A stretch of 64,000 nt of DNA. It comes from Tethya wilhelma. Taxonomy: Eukaryota; Porifera; Demospongiae; Tethyida; Tethyidae. Of the stretch, positions 31,940 to 41,875 are shown one piece after another. How positions within the stretch are numbered: the stretch's first letter is position 1; every line of letters starts with the position of its first letter. The position numbers and the translations under genes are program-made. A model generated the notes under the pieces. It did no database searches. It was not told the origin of the DNA and was given only the letters and a program-made list of their open reading frames with translations. The stretch spans positions 698,437 to 762,436 of the forward strand of contig CAXIPT010000004.1 in assembly GCA_964030475.1 (NCBI GenBank), written 5' to 3'.

Positions 31940-34155
31940 ATGGACTTGGACGCAATCAACTCAGCTGCTACATTTACAGAGTCTGGTTCAGCTTCAGTCA
32001 TGGCCAGTACAACCACTGAACTCTCTATCAATTCATCATTGGGATTAAATGATAAAAATACAACCTTTGAAGAATCACAAAGATGGTTGCTTGACGAGGA
32101 GCTAATTGGAGGGGTCATCTCCTTCTTCATCAGCATTGAATTCCTTCTCTCTCTCCTCATCAACTCCTTCATTATTCTACACACGATAACGCACCCGAAA
32201 TCCTTACGACAAAGTTCGACGGTCCTGCTACTCAATCTTGCACTGGCCAATCTCATAATGACCCTACTCTTCATGCCATTTGCAATGGTGGCTTCGGCAG
32301 CTGAAGAATGGATCATTGGTTCCACAGACTCCCAGAGAGAAATCCCGTGTCAGATTACTGCCTTTGTGTTTGCCTATTCGGTGTCCATTTCGATCCACAC
32401 TCTGGCAGCTATATCGTTCGATCGGTTCTTGTTGATTGTCAAACCGTACTGGCACAAGAGAGTGATGACATGGAAGACATCTCTGGGGATAGTGATATTC
32501 ATTTGGGTAAGTTAATCGAGTTGCATGTTAAGCCTTTTATGTATATAGCCAATGGATACATACTATGGACCAGTCATGAGCTAGCTTCAAAGTGTCATAA
32601 TCAATTAAGGCCAATTCACCCAAAATGGGGCCAATGCCATGAAAATTTATCATTGAAAAAGTTAAATATTTTTATTTTTAACATGCATTAAAAAGGTTTT
32701 CAACTAGTATATGTTATATTTGCTGTTGCTGTTTACCCTTTTATGTAACCATGGAGACCAAAAGTTTTGTAATAACTGTAACTGGTATTATGATATCAGG
32801 GTAGCTACCAGTTGTACCTACATCATTTCAGAGAAACTTACTAAATTGGGAAGTTAACCCTTGACCCCTACAAAAATAAACAGCAGCATAGCTATACACA
32901 GCCAGTATGCAGGCATTGTCAATTCCAACAACTGAGGAAACAGATCGCTGTAGCAACAAGATATATTGATGTATGTAAACAGCTTCCAGCTTGCACATGA
33001 TTCAAAGCCTAGAAGCTTCACATACATACATTAAATTTTGTTGACTTGGAACTATACCCACCATAAACATGATTGCATGTTCAAGTTGGCATTCTACCTT
33101 GCGTAGCTTGCATATAGTGTGGTGAGATTCTCACAGAATGATGTTGACATAATATACAGTTGTCACTCCCATGCACTCAGTGAGGTGACCAGGATCAAAG
33201 AAAAGGCTTGTGACCTTACCTTGGCTGCAGCTAGATTCATGCACCCATTGAGTCAATAATTGTTTCCTGTGTTGTTCAAAAGAGTGGTGTAATGTTTGCA
33301 AATAGTCTTCTTGGGAAATACCCACTGTCTAGTACTTCTAACAATTGGCTTCACAAACAAAGCTTCTGAATTTCATAGCAACGTGCTTCAAACAAATCAA
33401 ACCTTAATACATTGTGCACGATACCTATAGCTATACAGTAGCTAACCTATGTGCATGTGAACTTGTGCTTTGTGCATGGGACTTATATAGCAAACTCGCC
33501 TTTTCACAAACATTTCCCTGAAAAATAGGCTATTCACAAGCAAGCTAGGGAGAGCCTGGGAATGAGGCTAAGTGGAATATTAAAGTCATAATTACAGTAT
33601 CATTAAGGATGCATCTTAAATATTGCGGACCTATATACCATGCATGCCATTTGTATGCACACATGACATGGAAAGTAATTTATTGCATCATACACTCTGA
33701 TAATATTATGTGGGATGATATTAAAAAGAGGGGAAAGGTGTACTTTGAGGATGACATGCTCTTTGAAAGCCTGAGAAAGGACATCAGACCTATTTGTATT
33801 GTGTGCCAGTCATGTGGAAGCTCAAAGCTTTACAGGGCTATTGTGATGTATTATCCTCTTAATTAAGTTCTTAATTCCCATTGTGTCACACACTCATCTA
33901 TATGGACACAGGAAATACATGTATATAATAGCAGACAGTTGAAATTCCCCCTAGTCCTTAGTGGGCAGTCATTAATGAACACAATTACGTGGACTCTGTT
34001 GGATATCCTCTAGAGTCTAGACAATATTAATAACAAGAGGAAATGTAAAAGTTAGATCATAAGTTATGATCTCATGAAAATTACTAGCTTCAATCATTAT
34101 GTGTCTATTGCACACAGTGTCATACCGTGACACACTGTGACACCCATACCCATAT

Positions 34156-34204
<49 letters not shown>

Positions 34205-35091
34205 AACAGCTCTACTCCATCATTCTCGACACGACACCATTCTACGGTCTCGGAGACTACGACTTTGCCGGCTCAGTCGGTGCCTGTATCCCGGTCTGGG
34301 TCAACAACAGGGACTACGTCATCTTCTTCACCATCCTCTCTCTCATCCCCTTCACAATCATCGTCGTGACGACAGCGTGGACCTACATTTTCACCCGTCA
34401 CTTCTTGAGGAAGGATTTCATCCGTCGCAAGAACACCGTGAGTAAAGAACGCCTCGAAACAGAAAAGAACGTCTACAACGTGCGTTTGAGAAATCTTTTG
34501 GGGATTTTCGGCACTCTGCTCTTGTTCAATGTACTCACGCTTTCTCCCTACATCACAGCCAGCGTGGTTGGGCTTATTGTGGGACTTGAGAGGATCCCTT
34601 CGGAGGTTTTTGCGACAGTTTTTGTCCTCTTTTTGTTGAGTAATGTGACAAATTCCATCATCCAGGCATACTTTCGTCAGGAGCTACGTTCCACCATTAT
34701 GAAGTATACCATGAAGATGATGATGGTACTACATTGCAAGAAGGGTGCAGCAATTGGTAGGGGAATAAAATGGTGTACTTGCTGTCTGTTTGTAAGAGTA
34801 AAAGAGAATTCGATGCAAAGTTTGAGAAATTCTGATATTGAAAACGGACACGGAGAAGCTAACGCCCAAGCTGTGTGTGTTGGAGACCATCAGTCCGATC
34901 GCCATGGCAATGACATACACGTAAACAGTACCGATGGAAGGATTTCTAAAGCTGGAAGTACCGAAATTTTAGGCTCTGTGGATATTATGGTAGCTAGTGA
35001 TAGTGACGACCCTTTACCAGTTGAAGAGGCTTCAACTAAGGAAAATGGAGATGTACTAGTGATGTACAACCACAACTATAGAGATTCATAA
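31940..35091 (+). CDS. Rhodopsin-like (class A type) G-protein-coupled receptor
   Basis: Two exons (31940-32506, 34210-35091; phase 0) give 482 residues. An extracellular N terminus with NSS and NTT glycosylation sequons precedes seven hydrophobic segments. Exon 1 carries TM1 to TM4: TM2 has NLALANL, the usual aspartate position being Asn; TM3 starts at a cysteine and ends in DRF (DRY class) before LLIVKP. Exon 2 carries the ECL2 cysteine (GACIPVW) and TM5 to TM7. TM7 ends NSIIQAYFRQELR, where NPxxY is expected, so proline and tyrosine are altered. A long third intracellular loop is rich in K, R and E, and a roughly 130-residue cytoplasmic tail is acidic and serine-rich. The 1.7-kb intron ends in a CA repeat before its acceptor. 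Ligand unknown. Confidence 0.82.
33541..33572. repeat. Single arm of the TAGCCTC/GAGGCTA hairpin family
   Basis: GAGAGCCTGGGAATGAGGCTA in the GPCR intron equals one arm of the element at 1336-1413; the opposite arm is absent. Confidence 0.55.
34155..34202. repeat. (CA)n microsatellite before the GPCR splice acceptor
   Basis: About 23 CA units end eight bases before the AG at 34208-34209 that precedes exon 2. Confidence 0.9.
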
Positions 35092-35324
35092 TGAATTCTA
35101 ACATCACATGTACACAATACTTTATGTTAAAGCATTTTTGTACCATATGATTATAGAAATGTGTATCTCAGAGTCAAAGAGTTGCGGAAATGCTTGCCTT
35201 GTATAACAATCATAATTTACAAGACTATACGAGTTGATTTTTAAAAAAATTTATCATCAATCAAAAAAGAGACAACTGAAACAGTGATTTTCTAGTGATT
35301 TTCTAGTTTCTTTTGCCAGTAGCT

Positions 35325-36036
35325 TCACCAGAGCCTTGTTGGAAAGGTACACACTCCTTCATCACATTCACTCCTACAACAGATGGAACCAGGAACTGCA
35401 GAACATTCTTCATCACTGGAGCAGAAACGTGGGAAGCCACACTCTTGAGGTTCAGATGGACAAGGGAGATATTCGATGGGAAAGCCTGGAAAAGGAGCCT
35501 GAACTTTGGTGCACACAGAAGGTGTACCATAACACTCATTAGTCAGAGTAGAAGGGCAGCACTTGTCCATGAAGGTTGTTTGATCGGATGGCTCAGATCC
35601 AAACTGGCACTCATAGTCGCGGCTGCAAGGTTGCCTAGGAGCACATTTGATAGTGGAGGAAACAGGGCACTCTGGACGATCAAGATATGCTTGTTGAGAG
35701 AAGACAGGAAATTGTTGAAGACGACCTGAATACAAAGAATGAATGTGCACAATAAGGGAGTATAAGATTCATGCAGCATATAATGTCATGCAAATTGTTA
35801 TGTACATATGTAGTATACGAGTAAACTGAATAAGTGGTTAATACAAACCTGGTAGAGTGTATTCTGTTTGAATACATGTCTTATAACTGCAACCATAGTT
35901 GTGGCAACATCTTAGTCCAGGCTGGCCAAACTTCATGCACTCTTCATCTGTTTCACAAGTTTTGCTCAAGTCACAGGTATATCGCAGAAAGTCTGGTACA
36001 TTCTCACAAGAGCCTCCAGTTGCAATACGAGCTGTA
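35325..36036 (-). CDS. Secreted multi-WAP protein C (5' end lost in assembly gap)
   Basis: Exons 36031-35849 and 35725-35325 match WAP gene B almost base for base, including intron sequence. The protein ends FPTRLW, six bases longer than B. One substitution gives CENVPDF for CGNVPDF. The signal-peptide exon should lie about 90 bp further into the N run. Convergent with the GPCR, separated by about 230 bp. Confidence 0.8.
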
Positions 36037-36500
36037 NNNNNNNNNNNNNNNNNNNNNNNNNNNNNNNNNNNNNNNNNNNNNNNNNNNNNNNNNNNNNNNN
36101 NNNNNNNNNNNNNNNNNNNNNNNNNNNNNNNNNNNNNNNNNNNNNNNNNNNNNNNNNNNNNNNNNNNNNNNNNNNNNNNNNNNNNNNNNNNNNNNNNNNN
36201 NNNNNNNNNNNNNNNNNNNNNNNNNNNNNNNNNNNNNNNNNNNNNNNNNNNNNNNNNNNNNNNNNNNNNNNNNNNNNNNNNNNNNNNNNNNNNNNNNNNN
36301 NNNNNNNNNNNNNNNNNNNNNNNNNNNNNNNNNNNNNNNNNNNNNNNNNNNNNNNNNNNNNNNNNNNNNNNNNNNNNNNNNNNNNNNNNNNNNNNNNNNN
36401 NNNNNNNNNNNNNNNNNNNNNNNNNNNNNNNNNNNNNNNNNNNNNNNNNNNNNNNNNNNNNNNNNNNNNNNNNNNNNNNNNNNNNNNNNNNNNNNNNNNN
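36037..36500. other. Assembly gap (464 N)
   Basis: A run of N, bordered on the right by a CA microsatellite (36501-36544), the likely reason assembly failed. It hides the first exon and promoter of WAP gene C. Confidence 0.98.

Positions 36501-36544
<44 letters not shown>
36501..36544. repeat. (CA)n microsatellite at gap edge
   Basis: Uninterrupted CA repeat adjoining the N run. Confidence 0.9.
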
Positions 36545-36545
<1 letters not shown>

Positions 36546-37174
36546 CATGCACAACATATGGCAAAACAAAAATCACACTTGAACAGCAACACAGAGAAAG
36601 AGAGACACACATACATGCACACACAGAGAGAGAGGAAACACACACACAAGCCAACCACGGACACAAGTTAACTTACAAACTACGTACAAGATCCCCAAGG
36701 CCACTCTCTTGGCCAGTTGTGTTAGCTGCTACGTCTTGGCTTCAAGCTCAAGCAGAAAACTCGTTCACAACTGAAAACTCTCCAAAAAGATCTCTGTGAA
36801 TACGCTCAGTACGCTTCAGTCACCGCCTGCGTTTCGATTTCTGAGAAAAGCAAATGGTGAATTCCCTCACACACTCCAACACCCTGCCATTTTATTTTTA
36901 GCTCGCGATTCTATGACGTAGTTGATTGTCACGTGGACGTGGCCCATGGTTAATATCGCGCTTAAATTCGCGCACAAGACAACTGGATTGACTTTTCACT
37001 ACAAAGAACAGTGCACTGGCCATGGCTTTTAAATTGACACAACTAATACACACAAAAAAACTACAAACATTGGATACATATACTCTTCGGTGCTTTGTAT
37101 GGCAACACAAATAAAAAAAAAATTTGAAAAAAAATTAAACTGAATTGCAGCACATACATATGCATGAGAATGAT
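36545..37174. other. No gene seen
   Basis: A/C-rich sequence after the gap. The part around 36900-36950 contains TGACGTAG and CACGTGGACGTGG, possibly promoter-like. No coding exon with splice signals was recognised. Confidence 0.5.
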
Positions 37175-38583
37175 TCAATAAAAGCCTAAAGCCTCCTTTA
37201 GTCTATCAGCAATTGAGGACAGTTCAACATCTTCCAGTAGTTCAATCAATCCTCTCCAGGTAGCTGGATAGTCTTTGCTCTGATTAGAAAGCCATTTGGT
37301 TAAAACAGCACAACAACAATCGCTAGGATCATGATGGTGTTTCATGCCCATGGCTTCCAGAGTTGATGGTTCAATTTCACAGAGGTCACCCATAGCTCGC
37401 CACTTGCTGCAGGAGAGAGTAAGGAGTCGGAACGTCTGGGGCTTGCCTTGGGAATCAGTGTACTTTAGTATCCGGAGCAACTTAAGTGTCGGCGTCTGAT
37501 CTGCATCAATAAATGTAAAATTATAGTTAACAAAATCATAATGATTATAGTCCAGAAATGATGTACAGTATTACTAAATGCTGGTTAGTCTGAATTAATG
37601 CCTGCCTCATTTTAACACCAGAGGGAGCTAGAATAAATTGAGAAACTGAAGATGATATTAAGAAATTGCCAGGTTCCAGAAATCGAGTGCATCGCATGGT
37701 CATAAAACTCACTACGAGTACTTTGAAAGCCAACAGAAATGATGCATGGCTCAGCAAAGAAAGTGTACAAAATCACTGAAATACACACAGAGAGCCCCTA
37801 ATAAGGGTGTTGCCCGACAGTTTTAGCAGCGAATTAGCTTCCACAAGTTGGCTCGACTAAAAAAATAATCACCAATGCACTTAGACTTTTGTATGGGTGC
37901 ATAAACCTACCAAGAACATTAACCTTGGGCCCAGAAGTACAAACAGGTTCTGCTTGCTTACAAGACAATCCTACAAGAGTAGGCCGTCTCACTTGAGTTG
38001 CTGTATTACCTGTATACATACAGTGGATTATCATACATAGTATAATTTAAACATGAATAGATTGAATGGTAAATCTGCTATATATATATATATAACCAAA
38101 AAATTCTAAAATTTCTACAAAATTGTACCTGATACAACAGTAGTGTTTTCAAAGTCCCAAATTTTTTCTGAGGCTTCTAGCTCTCCAAAGCTCATTTCAT
38201 TTCTAGTACACATCCACCAATGTTTCCCGTTCGAATCGGGTGGGGTTATCTTTGCTGGATGGGATCCTCCATTGTGACATGGACAAAGAATTGAAGGCAC
38301 CGCTTCACATGTAGTTGAGGACTTTTGCAGCTTTGGTAATTGATTGTAAAACTGCCTTCTTCACCAAAGGACACAAGGTAGCACAGAACGTTGGAGGGCA
38401 GGCTACAGTAATCTGGATAAAGTCATACGAATCAATCAGAAATACAGTTCCAGGAAAGTTAGGGACTGTGAACTGGACAATGTTTCGATTGAGACACTTT
38501 GGAGTACCATCAGGACGTAGATAAATCTTCCACGGACCAGGGAATGTATTGTCGGCTGAGAGCAGTGCAGCAATGGCTACTTA
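37175..38583 (-). pseudogene. Death-domain protein, 3' part with a frameshift
   Basis: Three exon-like blocks on the minus strand: about 38583-38129, 38009-37911 and 37500-37175, joined by phase-1 introns. The last exon encodes a death-domain-like fold (KWRAMGD..LEAM..DPSDCC..LTKWL..YPATWRGLIELLEDV..IADRL) and ends in TAA. The first block starts PGPWKIYLRPDGTPKC and contains a Cys/His cluster (CPCHNGGSH..WWMC) I cannot assign. At about 38306-38309 one base appears to be missing: the frame stops at ATGTGA, while the alternative frame continues in register. No start codon or 5' exons were found before the divergent gene at 38977. Probably a truncated, broken gene; a sequencing error is possible. 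Confidence 0.6.
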
Positions 38584-38589
38584 ATAATT

Positions 38590-38976
38590 ACTAAAATGTA
38601 TGTGTAAAATGAGCATTTGGAATATCACATACCAATTTCAACACACACATGCACATACAGACAGACATAGCAGTGTACCATGTGCTAGTTAAACCAGTGA
38701 CCGGCTCACTCTACTTGGAATTCACTAGTGGACAGGTTTTCTGCCTGTGCTTGAAGCCAGGGAGAAGACAGATGACAGAGAGAATTCAACTGGCCAAGTT
38801 GGACTTTGAGTGACGTCTTCAAAACCGAAAATAATTATTGCGCGCACGTGTGATCAACCAGCCACGCCCCACGGCCTTATGCAAACAAGTAGACCCTCCC
38901 ACTCAATTTGCACGCTTATTGGGCACAGAGAGAACCAGATTCGAGTGAGTTAGGTTGAAATACTATAGCAGGGATT
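38590..38976. other. Intergenic region, probable promoter of the plus-strand coiled-coil gene
   Basis: About 390 bp with no exon. GCGCGCACGTG near 38841 is the only GC-rich motif noticed. The downstream gene's ATG is at 38977. Confidence 0.4.
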
Positions 38977-41213
38977 ATGGATAGGGTAGGTGAGCTACAA
39001 AGAAGCTTAGAAGCTGTAGAAACGAAACTGCATCGCGAAATCAACAGAAGGGAAGTGTTTGAGAGAAAGAATGCTGACCTGGAGAAACAGAACGATGACC
39101 TAAGACTAGAGAATGAGGTATAAACGTACATGATACATAAACTTTCTAGTTCAACCAAGTTTCAGTGAATTTGTTGTTTTAAAATGTTATAATCATCTTG
39201 GCATAGAAACATTAATTTGCCAGCTATAATTTTGAATATAATATTATTGTGACATTGCATGTACAGTGTCAGTGACATGTTGATTGTTTACTGTTTATTG
39301 GGGTGTGGAGATTCTATCCAGTTATCAAGGGATTTATGCTAGGTTGAACTTGTTTACCAGAGCGTTTATTATGTACAAAGTTCCTTTAACACATGTACAA
39401 GTATGTGAAGAAATCACTGGGGATAATGATGTGATTGCAGCTGTCAATATGCATGTATTCAGTTGTCACGGGAATATTCTTTTAATTGCATCATGTCATG
39501 TGTTTGCTTTACTTCAACAGAGTATTCGATCGGACCTTGAGAGTGTAAAAAAAGAGCTAGCCGAAAAGACCCAAAAACTGGACCAAAAATTGCAAGCTGC
39601 CAATGTCAGACATAATGAAAGTGAAACCACATCTTCTTCTGAGCACGAAGATGAGTCCTCATCCAGTGAAGACTCGAATGCCTACGAAAACATTCCAAAT
39701 ACGATTGAAAATAAAATTCTCACTCTGAAGAGGGAGAAAGCTGCTTTGAAGCAACAGTTGAAGTCTGCTAACCAAATGAATTACGAGGCTGCCTTTCAGA
39801 CAGAGTTTGATCTGAGGGTGGACGTTGAAGAAAAGTTTGACAACCTCCAAGAGAAATATGAGGTAGAGTATATTATACAGATGAAACAGAATAAGTAATT
39901 GGGCAAATTAAGGTTCTTGGGTTTTCTGTTACGTATGTGCTATACTGGGAAAAGTTAATTCTTAGGTTTGATCTCCTATATGTGATACAGCATGGGAAAA
40001 GGTTTATGCCATGGAGTGGCACTTATATGCTGTGCAGCTGGCTAAAGTGTGTATTACGTACTCGGACATAATAATTATTGCAAAAGATTGCATGGCATGC
40101 ATATGCCATGGGTATATGCATGCATTCAATGTCATTGTGATATAATAGCTATATTATATCTATAATTATAGAGGCTGGAAGAGGAAAATGCTGAGCTGCG
40201 AATGGTGCTTCAAAATCACAACATTGTGGTTCGCCCCCCACCTCGGCGCAAAAACTTACCGGTAAGTCATGTGATAGTTGAATTAATATGTAAAAGAAAA
40301 TGGCTATAGTCTCAATTAATAAATCCTGCAGTTATATATAACAAATAACATTAATACATGACTCTATCTTGAACACTACAGAAACCACCATTATTTGCCA
40401 ATGACAAGAAACGTCCTCATACTGTTCAGTCTCATCCACAGTTTCCACGTAAAGCGGGAACACAGCCATCAAAATCAAAGTACGCCATCTCATCTTCAGA
40501 CACAGATGAGTCGGAAGGAGAAGATCGTGATGGCAAAAGGAGCCAAAAGGATCGTAAACCTCGTGCAAACCAACGACCACATACGATGAAAACGTACCAA
40601 GAAACTCAAAAAACTTTGGGTAAAGACAGAGAGATGAAAAATGGGTTCGAAAAACAAGTAAGGCTAGTTCCTCCAGGTCTTAAATCGACTGAAAAAGATC
40701 AAAAAGATGATCTGTCAGTTAGTCGATTGTCTGGAAGTGCCGTTTTTACTAAAGATGGTCAAACAAGTTCCAAACAAAATTCCAGCCCAGCCAATCTTCG
40801 TGGAAGTACATTCATCAACACAACTCGTACTGAAAATGAACTTTTCAGAGCAAACATTAATGCTGTCGATATTTCAAAATCACAACGACTGAAGCTGGTC
40901 GTGACTCCTCAGTTGGATGGCAAGATGAAATCATCCAAGCGTAACAGTGCTGGGATGGAAGAAGGCGGTGTGGGTGTAGTGATACAGGAGGATGACCACA
41001 CTGTGTTGAATTTACCACCCAATTCCTCAAGTGAAGAATCAGACATTGAACTGAATCATGCTGATGATGAAGAGCAGTTTATCATGGCTGAAGGACCTAT
41101 TGTGGGCGATGAAGAGTTTAACCCAGAGGAGGAACAGCTTACATTTGAACTGGTATGTATGTGTGAGGTTGTGAGGATATAGCTTAGTGCCATCTGTTTT
41201 ACATGCATGCCTA

Positions 41214-41274
<61 letters not shown>

Positions 41275-41380
41275 GGATATCTCTACCCTCATGATTTCAT
41301 CTGAACAACAGTTAAAGAATGCCAAAAGTTTCTACGAAATAGTTAACAAAACTTTGAATAATGAAGACAGTGACAACTAG
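38977..41380 (+). CDS. Coiled-coil / acidic-serine protein of unknown family
   Basis: Five phase-0 exons: 38977-39117, 39521-39862, 40172-40261, 40382-41152 and 41276-41380, 482 residues. The first 190 residues are coiled coil, interrupted by an acidic Ser/Glu stretch (SSSEHEDESSSSEDS). Then RPPPRRKNLP and a long disordered basic/acidic region with likely CK2-type sites (SSSDTDESEGED, SSSEESDIE). A final short helix (LMISSEQQLKNAKSFYEIV) closes it. No enzyme motif. The coil composition resembles the kinase tails in this window but there is no kinase or zinc finger. The last acceptor AG is the end of a CA microsatellite. Function not assigned. Confidence 0.75.
41215..41274. repeat. (CA)n microsatellite forming a splice acceptor
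   Basis: About 30 CA units (one CG interruption) run directly into the CAG that precedes the last exon of the coiled-coil gene. Confidence 0.9.
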
Positions 41381-41875
41381 ATTTAGGGGGGAAATCAACA
41401 TTTCATTACCTTTTTTGTCAAGATATCTGAATTTTTGTTTCTGTATACTTGTAAATTAAACTTGACCATGCACATTAACAAAGAAAAAACAAATAAAACA
41501 AAAAACAAAAACAAACTTCAAAAATGAGCTATAGAGTGGCAAACCTCCAGGGTCACTTGTAAAGTGCAATGTCCAATATTGAATTATTAAAATTCTTGCT
41601 GCATGATGTTTTTGTGTGTGTAGATGCTCTGTTGTTACCTGTGGAGTATGTATTATATATGTATTATTATTATTAATATTAATAGTTGATTTTGTACATT
41701 TAATTAAGCATGGGAGGGGCTATTCATGCATACCAATTATGATCGACCTATGACCTTTTAAATCTAGACCTCGTGTGATCTATGGAAAACATAAATTTAT
41801 GAAGATATATTACTACTGGGACTAGCTATATATTTGCCGCAGAGAAATGATTTAAATTTCAGAATATCATTAACA

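Noticed and set aside
36037..36500. Long open frames crossing the N run
   Set aside because: Their length comes from undetermined bases; only the flanking WAP exons are supported.
38220..38245. CCCGTTCGAATCGGGTGG, similar to a tRNA T-loop/B box
   Set aside because: No A box, anticodon stem or acceptor pairing at the right distance, and the stretch is coding in the death-domain gene on the other strand.
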